Notes under the pieces: generated by a model
Database searches by the model: none
What the model was told of the DNA's origin: nothing
What the model saw: the letters and a program-made list of their open reading frames with translations, nothing else
Shown: piece by piece, positions 36,218 through 46,193 of the stretch
Layout: every line of letters begins with the position of its first letter
Numbering within the stretch: the first letter of the stretch is position 1
DNA from: Setomelanomma holmii
Lineage: Eukaryota > Ascomycota > Dothideomycetes > Pleosporales > Phaeosphaeriaceae
Direction: 5' to 3'
NCBI GenBank assembly: GCA_010015745.1
Contig: ML978173.1
Location: 1-64,000, forward strand
Length of the DNA: 64,000 nt
Position numbers and translations under genes: made by a program

Positions 36218-37130
36218 ATGCTGCAGACTTCGTCTCCCGGGTCGCTGAAGCTCCCGATAGAGCGCCGTTGGGATATTTATCGTTATTTGCTCACTGTCGA
36301 GTGCGGACCACGCTACACAACGATCTCAGTCAACGAGCTCGAGCACAGAGCATCAGTGCGTAACCTCAGGCGCCTCAACCATCAGCCTCCGACCATGCAA
36401 CAGAAACGAGACATTGCAAAACATGTGCAGCTCTTGCATCAGGATAAGCCCAACATAGAAGAGATGCTCAGCTAAAATATTCACGTTCTCGAGCCAAATC
36501 TACACGTAGCAATCCTACGCGTTGATAGGCAGATCCATGTAGAAGCAAGGACCACAATATACGACCAAATTGCATTCAGCATTGCACCAAACATAAACCG
36601 TCAAGTTACCCGTGCTTGAATTTGTCTAAGACACGCTATCTGCGCTTGCATTTCAGCGGAGAGGGCTGCTATGGTTGGCCGCAGTCCCGCTCTTACGGTC
36701 TCTGGTCAGCTTTTCAGTATATGCCAGCTTTGAGGAAGCTACAGATCAGTGTCTTACTTGATGGCGTTCCGCCTAAAGATCGTGATGGACAATGGGACTC
36801 GAGCTCCTTTTGCGCAAAAACTATAAGCAATGTCATCGCGGCCGTTCCCCACCATAGCAGGATCTCTCCCTCAGAAGAGGTGATTTCTTGCCGTGCCGAC
36901 GAACGCAGCAGATATGCAACACAAGAGGAGTTGCAGAATCTGTTTGATCGGTTCAGTGATCGAGCAACAGATGCTGAGCTCTGGTTGACCGAGACTGATG
37001 CCTATGTCTTGATAGTACGAGCGTGTACAGGAGTCGATATTGCTTACCGAAGAGACTCATATAGACTTGTAGGGGTCTTCTTGATTGCCCCTCGAATCGG
37101 CTGTAGTACAAGAATAATTGGCAGCTAAGG
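36218..37130 (+). pseudogene. F-box-like protein, broken
   Basis: Starts MLQTSSPGSLKLPIERRWDIYRYLL in two steps (SLKLPIERRWDIYRYLL resembles the LP.ELR..IY..LL start of small Dothideomycete F-box-like proteins). After an in-frame TAA at about 36473, the same frame goes on with VAILRVDRQIHVEARTTIY, the usual ILRVNRQIH.EA signature, then meets a TGA near 36617. The rest continues in another frame from 36616 to 37128. At least two stops and one frameshift make this a pseudogene. Confidence 0.55.
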
Positions 37131-37312
37131 TAAGCTCTTTGGAACTCCCATACCGGTGGATACTCCCCGGTGGGCAAATCTTTGTAAACCCCAACAGCGA
37201 CGTTTGGTAGTGATACTACATTCACGCCTTACATGTACTCGAATTTGAGGTTACCGTACACTATTTAGCAGGCACTATGTGGTCGTCGCAATGTTCAAGA
37301 ATGGAGGTCAAT

Positions 37313-37361
37313 TACCGTGGGCATCGGCGTGACGAGCCACGCGGCGTGCCGACCCACCCCA
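37313..37361 (+). repeat. Left terminal inverted repeat of the pogo element (with 17-bp insertion)
   Basis: Reads TA then CCGTGGGCATCGGCGTG, 17 extra bases, then CCGACCCACCCCAAC. Compared with the right end, the extra block repeats part of its surroundings (GGCGTG), suggesting a small local duplication. Confidence 0.8.
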
Positions 37362-39629
37362 ACAACTTTTGCCCACCTACAAAGATGAAGCTATACTGTC
37401 GCTCACAGTAGCTAGTATTACAAGATTTTGTGGTGGAGAAATAAAGTGATGCTTGCGATCAATTTGGTCTACTCAAACTTCTTTGGGAGCTTAATAAGGC
37501 GACCTGAGGTAGTCTTTTTAGTTGGATGTGGTGGTAGTGCAGGATCACTACTACCACCACCTTTAGCAGACTGCGCAACCCGCGCACGCTTTCGCGCAGA
37601 TGCAGGCTTTTGTGAGGCTGCTCTCTTGCCTCTTTGGGATAACTGTACGGCTTTTTGAGCAGTTGCAGCCTCTCTTTCCTCTTGTTTCTTGCGCTTGGTT
37701 TCAGCTCTCTGTGCAGCCACTCTTTCCTTCTCTCTCTCCCTCTCTACCTTGGCTATCTCTCGCGCTACACGCTTCTCCTCTGCTTCTTTCTGCTTAAGTA
37801 AGGCAGCTTGAGCTCTAAGGTCCTTCATCTCAGCTTTTTTAAGGTTTTCCTCCTGCTCCTCTTGCTTCCTTACTCTCTCGCGGAAGTTAGCCTCTCTCTA
37901 TGGTACTCCTTACGCTGCTGAAGATCAAGAGTTCTTCCCTTCTTGTTGTGCTTCTTTTTGACTCCAAGGGAGTGCCTTAAGCCTTCATTCTCATAGTAGA
38001 GGAGGTCATTTTCAACCTTAAGATGGTGGAGAGAGAGCGCGATCTTTCTTCCACTTTTCTCAGCTCCTTCTTTAACCGCCTGCTCTACAATTGCTCTCAT
38101 CTCTCTCCAGTTACTCTCTGCTAGTACAGGAGAGCTCCTAGGCTCTTCTTCTTCTAGTGGTGTTCTTGGGCGGAATCTTTTAAGGATGACGTCTCTCTCT
38201 ATTGGCCACACCCCAGTGGCCTCAAAGGACTTAAGAATAAGGCTCTTTTTAAAGGAGGAGACCTACGCGGTCCAGAACAACAGAAAGAAGTCTCTTTTCT
38301 TAACTAAGAGGAGTCCTTGGCTGATATGAAGGTGGGTAACTAACTCCTTAGTATACGCGGCAGAGAGTGGCTTGAACATTACTACATCGAGTGGCTGAAG
38401 GCTGTAGGTTGAATGAGGAGGAAATACAGCAAGAAGGATCTTGTTCTGGTCGCAATACTTGATGAAATCTATGGTTACATGACTCCTATAGCCATCAACA
38501 ATAAGGAGCCTCCACTTTAAGCGCGCTTTTGTCTTCGTGCAGCGGTCAAAAACCTGCTCAAGCCAGGCTAATCCCACGTCGTTATTCGTCTATCCAGAGG
38601 GTGATGAAGTAACAAAGACGTCGTGCTTTCTAGCAGTAATATCCTCTACCCAGGTTGATCGTATATTACTAGACTCAGTATAGCGGTGTAATGCAAAATG
38701 AATTAGAAGAGTGTTCTGTCGTCTGTGTATTTCCCTTGTGCTCATGCTTCTGTACACAAGGGCCTTCCGCAGGGTCTGTTTACATGACGTATCTACGATA
38801 CTGTTGAGGTAAGAGGTGCTTGATAAGGTGAGGAAGCAGCACCAGACACTGACACGTGGCACACGTGATCCGCTCCTCCTCATAACCGTCACACTCAGCC
38901 TGGAAGATAAGGCCTAGGGGAAGAGGCTCTCCATCTGCGCAGACGCTTGCTAAGAGAGTCACCCACTCACGAGAGCCATCTTGAAGGGATTCCCTGACCT
39001 CTTTAGTCTCCCACATCCTCTTAGAGAAGACTCTCTTTGTCCTTGTTGTTACCCCAATCATGAAGCCCTTCTCGTCCATATTGTACGTGTGACGTGGCTT
39101 GATATTGTACTCAACCATCTTCAGATGAAGGAGATCAAAGTACAACTTGTAGTTATCCTCACAGTCAGCGTGGTGACGTACAGCGTCCATCCCTGACGTC
39201 CATCGTGTGATGAGACGGTCCTTGCTCCTCTTCAAAAAGCGACCCACCCAGCCCTCTCCTACATGCGCTTGAGCAATCTCAGCAGCAAATCTGCATATCA
39301 TTTCACGCGTAGGAGGAAGCTCTCTCTTTGTTAGCCCTTCAATATACTCTACAAGCTCTGCCTCTTGTTGTAGAGTAAGTTTCTGTTGGGAGGCATTCTT
39401 GACTGCCATTGGAGCCTGAATGCCCTTGCACCTTTGAGCCAGCGTAGTTCTGTTAACATTAAACTTCTCAGCGCACTTTCTGAACGACAATTGTTTGCCT
39501 GGTTCTTGCGATTCTATAGCTGCAACTGCCTTGTTGATTAGGTCTATATTAGTGAAGATAACGTGTGTTGAAGTTAGTGTTGATTTGGTGGGATGATGGT
39601 GGGGTGGGTCGGCACGCCGATGCCCACGT
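37315..39629 (-). mobile_element. Pogo/Tigger-type DNA transposon with TA target duplication
   Basis: The 2315-bp element is bracketed by TA (37313-37314 and 39630-39631). Terminal inverted repeats are about 32 bp: both ends read NCGTGGGCATCGGCGTG and then CCGACCCACCCCA, but the left end has 17 extra bases between the two blocks. It encodes one transposase on the reverse strand, now broken. TA duplication and a psq-HTH/CENPB/DDE transposase place it in the Tc1-mariner superfamily, pogo branch. Confidence 0.88.
37469..39490 (-). pseudogene. Pogo/Tigger DDE transposase, frameshifted
   Basis: The 5' frame (39490-38780) has the psq helix-turn-helix (LSFRKCAEKFNVNRTTLAQR, extending upstream of the first ATG), a CENPB-type domain (GEGWVGRFLKRSKDRL) and the first catalytic Asp (YNMDEKGFMIGV). 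After a frameshift near 38.8 kb another frame carries STWVEDITARKHDVFVTSS, a TAG in place of Trp, LLIVDGYRSHV with the second Asp, and YSLQPLDVVMFKPL with the third. A further break precedes the charged coiled-coil C-terminus (38211-37469, KEAEEKRVAREIAKVERERE). Breaks and the lack of a clear ATG mean it is inactive, though decay is recent compared with the left end of the window. Confidence 0.85.
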
Positions 39630-39631
39630 TA
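39598..39631 (-). repeat. Right terminal inverted repeat of the pogo element
   Basis: On the reverse strand it reads TA, ACGTGGGCATCGGCGTG, CCGACCCACCCCACC, the uninterrupted form of the repeat. Confidence 0.85.
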
Positions 39632-39870
39632 GGCATACGATGAGGAGCTCCTCCGGCCGGAAAGAACCGACAGAGCAGCACCCAAATTCGGCCGCGGACT
39701 CGCCCACATCGGATGTAACCAGCGACAACAGTTTTCAGCCAGAGCGCCCGTGAACTGGCTGCAACACACCTATGTGAGCTTCTCGTGAATTGTTCTTCAG
39801 CCGCTGTTAGTTCATTGCCCGTCACCGAGCTTTACGAGGTTCTTCCAGCCTGCCAGTCAGGTCATTCACA

Positions 39871-41110
39871 ATGATGCAGCTTCGAGTCGCAGTGATTTAC
39901 CAAGAATTGGATCCTCCAATAATAAATGGGTACAGAAGCCGACGAAGCCTGGAGGTGGTGCCAGCTGTTTACATGCACGTTCGTGCTTTTGCTTACGATT
40001 GTAGGTTATCGAGATTCGAGTGTAGATATTGCTTACGCCCTGAAACACGATAGCAATATCGCTGTAATTACACCCGAAAGCAATTCTGATCCAACCAGAG
40101 GTGCAGACTGGTCCTTTCCAGATGAAGAACGAGGGACCTTGAACGCAGTCCGTAGGAATATACGTGCCAATGGATGTAACATACTAAGTGCAATCGCCAA
40201 CTCTAGGTCAAGAAAGGTGCTACTCACCTGTGGGCAAACACCGTGCTGTTCGCATCGCATCCGCTTCAGACATCGACTGCCTTAGATGGATATGCGGACT
40301 CAATCCGTGTCGTTGGCCAAGCACCATCACTCGTAGAAGCTTATGATGATAAAGCGGCTGTATACCGCGTCCTCAAAGTCCACGGGGGTTTTACGTTAGC
40401 CACATCGATAACGGCATCAGCGAGCGAAGATCTTGTCGCCGCGGTGAGGAAACTTGACTTACCGTATCCTGTCATTGCAAAACCAGTGCGTGGTAGAGGC
40501 AGTCATGGTGTGAAGTTGTGCTTAAACGATACGGGGCTTCAAGCACATACTGCCTACCTATTTAACAAGTCCTCAGAGATCACCGTTGAGGAGTGTCTGG
40601 ACTCTGAAGAAGCCACCGTGACCGTCCTGCCTACTTCGGCATCCAGGTCGACTTGTCAAGCTCTGCCTATTGTGACACGATTCCACCGCATCGACGGCAT
40701 CGCTCCTTATAGTGGTATCGTTGCTGTAACGGCAAACTCGAGAGTCGTTTCAGCGAAGGGGACATCGCAGGATCCAGCGTACGGGCAGGCCGCTCGTGAG
40801 TGCGAGCGTGTCGCAGCATCGCTGCAAGCCACGGCGTCCCTCCGCATCGACATCAGACGCTTCCGCGAAGGCTCATCGTTTGCATTACTCGATATCACAT
40901 GAAGCCAGTAAGCTGTTTCTCCAACTCGAAAACGTTCTGGCTAAGGTGGTATCGTAGAAAATGACCGGTCCAAGAAGACCTGGGTGGCAAGACCCAGCCA
41001 GCTTGACCGCAATGGCAGCCGAAGCGGCCAGTTGAGAGTTTGGTCGTCTTCTGCAAGAAATCTTGCTCTCAGCTCCAACGCTAAGTACTTTGCGACAGAT
41101 GAGACCATCA
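39871..41110 (+). pseudogene. ATP-grasp ligase (D-Ala-D-Ala-ligase-like), pseudogene
   Basis: The frame opens MMQLRVAVIYQELDPPIING, the conserved start of a fungal ATP-grasp family. The following KPTKPGG motif is reachable only after a one-base loss in a G run near 39927. A middle part (DIAYALKHDSNIAVITPES, DWSFPDEERG) follows an intron, and after a further intron ATHLWANTVLFASHPLQTS, VIAKPVRGRGSHGVKL (ATP-grasp loop) and ITVEECLDSEEATVTVLP (40243-40902). At about 40899 a second one-base loss breaks the conserved D-I-N-M-K-P site, and TGA at about 41033 interrupts the C-terminus (FGRLLQEILLSAPTL). The intron donor near 40147 is also non-consensus. The lesions are indels, not RIP. It borders the RiPP locus and may have been a tailoring or unrelated ligase. 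Confidence 0.78.
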
Positions 41111-41328
41111 TGAGCATTTGATCCATAAGTGCTGGGAGCTTCAGATACTTCAATGAATATGGCCTGCAATCTCCGTATTGCGAAGTCGTTCACGAGTATC
41201 TCTCGCACAAATATCTCACACTTGGTGCAAAGCGCCAACTCTAGGATGGATTGCACCACCCTTTCCAACACCACTGACAGGAATTTGCACTACGCACGAA
41301 GCGCGGTTCAACGACACCTCATCGTAAG

Positions 41329-42245
41329 CTATTTGCCAGGCGCCACTTCAAAATCATCCTTCGCAAATCCGTACTGCGAGTTTGGTCCATACCTCCTCAC
41401 AAGCTCTTCCAAAGGCCTTGTGTTTCTACAATACCTGGTCTCCGCCCCACCGTCGATGACTTTGACGAACTTGCCGTTGTTGAGCGGGCCTGGTTGGAGA
41501 GATACGCTCTCCAATGTGGGGTCGGCATAACACATTATAGACTCGCGCAGGTAGTCAAAGCTATGAGCCATTAGCATCCACATCCAAGTCCCGGCTCTGT
41601 TTTCACTACCACTTACCAGTGCGGCCAGTGGGCATCGTCTCTCCAGTCCGTGCCAATGTCGGTTCCTTCTTTCGCTAGCTGCAGGACCATTCGCATCTTT
41701 GCTAGACAATGCATTTGATGATACCTGTGACTGAGTTAGTATTATAGTACTAGGTTATTTCGAGGTACCCACATTGCAATGCCTTTTAGCGAGGTGTTTC
41801 CGCCCGCATCGTCATCTGGCAGCCGGATGTTCCCTGTGGCCATGAAGAGGTGCTCTTTCCAAAGATAGTCGCTCTCATGATCTATAGTCATGTAGCGAAG
41901 ATCACGAAAGAAGCGTTTCTCGACCAGATTGCTCGGCTTCCAAGAGTCGCTCTGATGTGGGTATCCCGCGAGGGGGCTTTCGGGTCGAGTTTGGTCCTGT
42001 GGTTCGCAGGCATCATCATATGGTTTTGTGGTAGTGGCAATAGTGGCGACAAGCAACAGCAAGGAGAATACAGTGATAAAGAGGGAATAAAATCGCCAGA
42101 ATGGACTGTCTCTAGCTGGCCACGAAAGACAACGGCGCCGTTGATGCCATGTCATAACTTTGAGTCCTGTCAGAGAAACGTCTTCCAGATCAGTGGAGGG
42201 ACGGTCGCCATGGTCAACACTGTCCTTCTCCTCAGTCACTGGCAT
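41329..42245 (-). CDS. UstYa-like (DUF3328) oxidase 1
   Basis: Three exons (42245-41773, 41724-41617, 41560-41329) give 270 residues. A single membrane anchor (FWRFYSLFITVFSLLLLVAT) follows about 40 cytosolic residues; the catalytic part lies in the secretory lumen. Both DUF3328 metal-type motifs are formed only by splicing: YHQMHC (Y159-C164; intron 1 ends just before it) and HWPHCFDYLRESIMC (H190 onward; intron 2 splits the Cys codon). UstYa/UstYb-like proteins oxidise and cross-link peptides in ustiloxin, phomopsin, asperipin and cyclochlorotine pathways. The frame stays open 107 codons upstream of the chosen start, but the anchor position supports 42245. It is convergent with the ATP-grasp pseudogene. 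Confidence 0.9.
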
Positions 42246-42714
42246 GTTGTGTTGGTCTTGAAGGTATGAATTGAAGGCTAAGATACACTCCAGCTCAGCA
42301 ATAGGGGCTTTGCAAAGTATCCGTCGTCCGTCAGTCCATTCGAGCTGCCGAGCTTCGGGCGTCCTACTGACACGATGCTTGCACTTGAGGTTAGTTGATC
42401 TACAAATATGCGCAAGTTTTGCCTGATCACCAAGCGTAGGAAGCGGAGAAGACGGTTCCAGCACATAGTTGCATCCCTCGAAACAACTTGCAGTAGACAT
42501 GTGCAACCTCGGACGGTCAACCATGCCTACCATAGGTAGACCGCACCAGATCCATATCACAAGCATAGCGAATGATGTCCCGTCGGTTCATGGAGCCGCC
42601 TCTAATTGGTACGAACGACGCTGATCTGGCATGTTACTCCGTGAAAATAGGATTTGCTTGGAATGAGCTTATCTTGCGTGACTACGGCTGCGTGATCCAT
42701 CCGTAGTGCCTCTC
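42246..42714. promoter_or_regulatory. Upstream region of oxidase gene 1
   Basis: Promoter by position; the first 320 bp also form an in-frame open extension of oxidase 1 that I do not believe is coding. It ends at the MITE. Confidence 0.4.
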
Positions 42715-42716
42715 TA

Positions 42717-42958
42717 CTGTGGTACAGGGCAGAAGTAGTGTTCAATACGAGCGAGCGTCAGGCTCGTGCCTCAGCGTTTCAAATCAGCTGTACCAAGAAA
42801 ATTACACCCAAACCCACTATAATCTCGAAGCTGATCCGCAAGGCATTGGATTAGATTATTATTTAGCAGAAGCTTCTATCTTAGAGTAGTTTAGTTGAGA
42901 CGCAATTTCCAATCTCTGCTGAGCTTGTATTGTACACTACTTCTGCCCTGTACCACAG
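42717..42958. mobile_element. MITE with 34-bp terminal inverted repeats and TA duplication
   Basis: The ends 42715-42748 and 42927-42960 are inverted repeats with 33 of 34 positions matching (TACTGTGGTACAGGGCAGAA and onward, including the TA). The 242-bp element carries no coding frame and is flanked by TA on both sides, as Tc1/mariner-type MITEs are. Its termini differ from those of the pogo element at 37.3-39.6 kb, so a different transposase must have moved it. It lies in the gap between oxidase genes 1 and 2. Confidence 0.9.
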
Positions 42959-42960
42959 TA

Positions 42961-43858
42961 AGGTTGTTACCTGCCCAATTGGACGTACGGGTAAGACTCT
43001 GTAGAGAGGATCTTACACCATCACGCAGCCGGCAGATCAGTAAGAACGTTGGCACGGAGCTTGTTTCCCCACAAAGATATAGGCATGCACATGCGGGACG
43101 GGCGAGTCAGGCGTGAGCGACTTACCCGACGCCGCCTGGTTATTAGTACTTAGGCCTCCCATATGTAAGCACTTGCAAACAGCATGTACAATGCTTGAAG
43201 TTAATCCCGACGTAGCTATGGCTCGACTTTGCATGCAGCGAGCCTCGCCTCGCAACATCAGCCGCTCGAGGTCAAGATACCGTAAAGTGTAATTGTGGGC
43301 CCACTGATAGCTTGTTGTTGATTTGGACTTAAGAAATCCTACGGTGTTGTCATGCACCAAGCATATTCCGTAAGATCGAGGGCACCAATGGACGCGCACC
43401 TCGTTAGTGCGTCTGGTGGCTCCGTACCCGAGTAAGCATGGGTCCGCGTGTCAAGTCTTTTGCCAAAATTCTTGAATTGACAACCGTCCATGTTCAGTCC
43501 TACGCACTGCTTGTTGAACTACACCGGTCCAGGAAATGTCTGCGCACCTTACGAAGAACATGTGCCTGACATGGTCAAAATCCTTCTGGACGCCTGAAGA
43601 ACCGTTTGCTTCATGCTTGTATAACTCACGTCAGCTAACGATATAAGCCCAGTGGTTGTGAAGCGTGATAGCCAGGGTATCTTCACTGCCCTGTAGTATT
43701 TGCCTCTGATTTAGCAATCTTGCGCAAAGATCTTCATTTGATATATAGCAGGAAACTGCATCGATACTAGTCGAAGAATAACTCCATCACCGCGTTTCTG
43801 CAGGCATTGACCGAAAAGCGCCGAGCCCGCCTTTCCATCGAGCTACATGGATCATAGC
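42961..43858. other. Intergenic between MITE and oxidase gene 2
   Basis: About 900 bp downstream of oxidase 2. No gene is seen on either strand. Confidence 0.55.
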
Positions 43859-44943
43859 CTACTCTGGTCCGTCAAAGACAGCTCCGTGCTTCCAAGGCCC
43901 TCTCCTATCACCATCATGGAGTCCATCGTAACCGCCATCGCAATGTCCAAAATGCGCACCTAGCGGGAAAGTATCTGGGTCAACATCCGGCGGTGTGTCG
44001 CGATAACACGCCGAATTGTCAGTGGCAAAGTCTCGGAGAGCATTCCAATCATTGCACTTGCGGTACTGCTCATCTCCAGCAGTATCGTCTCCATACAGAT
44101 ACAGCGGAGTATTATCTGCTTTGCACATGACCTAGCGTATGAGTTGTTAGACATCGTTTCGCGCTGTTGTCGCAGCTGGCCAATACTTACATACTGGCGC
44201 ATCATGTCAATGCAATGCCCGGCATGCGGTGGCCTGAAGGTGTATCTGGGTGTTGTTCCGTGCGGATTATCCGCTTGATGAATAGCTTCCCAAAAGGTTT
44301 TGCGGATGATAGTCTGCCTGACATTAGCATCCGGAGGTTGTGTGCTTCTTGGTCTTTTACTTACCACACAGTGTATCAAGTGGTATGCCTCAAGCAAGTA
44401 TACATTCTTGCTATCGTCTGAAGGCATATGCATACTGTCAGGCCAGTGCTGGGATTTGGCCCACTTCCTGTCCATAGCAATGAATCCATGGGCTGGATTG
44501 ATAGCATCCCAGAGCGCGTCTGTCTCAGTGAAATTCTTGTCACTGTAGTCTGTCCACCAGTTCAGACGCTTCCATTGAGTCGGTAATTCCTGTAATCGAG
44601 CTGATATTGCGGTTAGGAGCAAGTCGGATTGGAGAGAGCGAGTGGACTGACCAGCTGACTTTGGGATATATTCTTCGTGCGAATGGTCCTCATCACCTGC
44701 TAATTGCTTCACTGCGAGGAAGCTGGCGATTGTAAAGATGTTGCTGGCAAGAAGCAAAGAGATCACAAGCCAGCTGAAAGCAGCGGTAGATTTGGTGGCT
44801 CTTTTTCTGTTGAAAACAGGCTCCTCAAAGTCCTTCTCGCTAGGAGACGCAGAATCATCTTCTGAACCACCACGTAGAGCCGCGTACGCCGAGATGTCAC
44901 GGTCGGTATATGTTGACTTTTTGAATAGCTTTGCACCAAACAT
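43859..44943 (-). CDS. UstYa-like (DUF3328) oxidase 2
   Basis: Four exons (44943-44652, 44600-44365, 44313-44191, 44131-43859) give 307 residues. The N-terminus MFGAKLFKKSTYTDRD is cytosolic, the membrane anchor is AAFSWLVISLLLASNIFTIA (about residues 53-75), and the lumenal domain holds YHLIHC (to C175) and HAGHCIDMMRQYVMC (from H206), the two paired motifs of the family. Introns 2 and 3 fall directly after each motif. The C-terminal part has extra Cys (YRKCNDW, AHFGHCDGGY). It is transcribed away from the peptide precursor gene, sharing a 1.25-kb upstream region with it. Likely role: oxidation or macrocyclisation of the peptide encoded there (inference from family and neighbourhood). Confidence 0.92.
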
Positions 44944-46193
44944 GTTGGCAGATTTTTCTGCGATTGAAACGATACGGTGAATTCGGAGAACGAGCTATCG
45001 AAAAGTGAGAGGGTTGAAGACCCAATAAGCCCTGGTACAGACGCAACGCTGCAATGTGAGATTGGCTAGGACAAACAAGGCCAGAGGCATGGAACCAAGT
45101 GGGGATCGACGTGATAACACCTGCCGATGTCGAAAGGGCAAATGGGCGGACATGTCGCAGAGCATATCCCCGCAGTATGATGGTAGGGGCGTCATCAACA
45201 TGTAGGGACTTGGAAAACTTAGACCGGATGTGATAACAGTAAAGGCCTTACATACATAGTACATGCATCTTATGCACATCAAAGTTGGTCTCCGCATATG
45301 ACCATGTCGCATTTTGCTTCGTCCGGTGACTTCGAATGCATTAGTTGACAAGTTGTTCCGGCTACAGCGCAACAAGACTCGAAATAGGCTAGATCCACCT
45401 GACCATATCAAGGTCGAAGATCAGTTTTAACTAAGGGAGCCTGAAGTATTACACGCTGGCATGCCACAGCCATCAGTAGTGCCTAGAACTCACCATGGTC
45501 GGTACCCCAGATCCAGATGATAGGTGAAAAAGGGGACAAGTACTAGGATTCGACTGTTGGCCTACAAGTTTCACTGAGCTAGAGGTGCTCACACCGCGAA
45601 GACGTGCTTAAAGTCGATTGTCACTCCAACTTCTCTGTCTATATGACATCGTAGCATCGATTGTAGACCTTGGTGGATAGCGTTTCGTCCGGTTGAAGTA
45701 GTGCATCGGACGGATCCATATCCCAGCGATAGCGCTCATCGTACATGCACGTTATTGCGGAATCCAAACGAGCACTGGTATGCTCGCATGTAACACTTCC
45801 CCTCTTGCATGCCTCCATTCTGCCGATTTCTCCTGGAACAGGAAGGTAAGGAGGCCAACGCTGACTATGTTCCCATCTTCCTGGTAGTCATGTCGTGGAA
45901 CATAGCCTCGGATCGCACGTAGGTTAGCCATGCGGGATTATCTAGATGAGGCATGGATGCTTTGTGTGTCACCTCCGCACGCCATATCACTGTAGATGAG
46001 CGGTACCGGCGGGTGGAACTACGCATTCGGTGAAGCTCAAGGTCCAAGCACGGGTCTCGCAGCTGTCCCATACAAGTTGTGTTGTCCCTCAATTCAGCGC
46101 TTAAGTGGCTGTCGACTTTCACTCGGTCGACGCTTGGGCTCATTTACTTCTTGAGACCATTGCTCCACACTCTTCAAGACAGTTTAATTCATC
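44944..46193. promoter_or_regulatory. Divergent promoter of oxidase 2 and the peptide precursor
   Basis: 1250 bp between the oxidase 2 start (reverse) and the precursor start (forward). Several reverse-strand frames occur but none shows family features. Co-regulation of the two genes from this region is plausible; I can name no transcription-factor site with confidence. Confidence 0.5.

Noticed and set aside
37315..39629. MITE at 42.7 kb as a deletion derivative of this pogo element
   Set aside because: Both have TA duplications, but the terminal sequences differ (CGTGGGCATCGG against CTGTGGTACAGG), so they are from different families.
42246..42566. N-terminal extension of oxidase 1 by 107 codons
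   Set aside because: The frame is open, but UstYa-like proteins have a short cytosolic tail before the anchor; the start at 42245 gives this, and the extension shows no conserved sequence.
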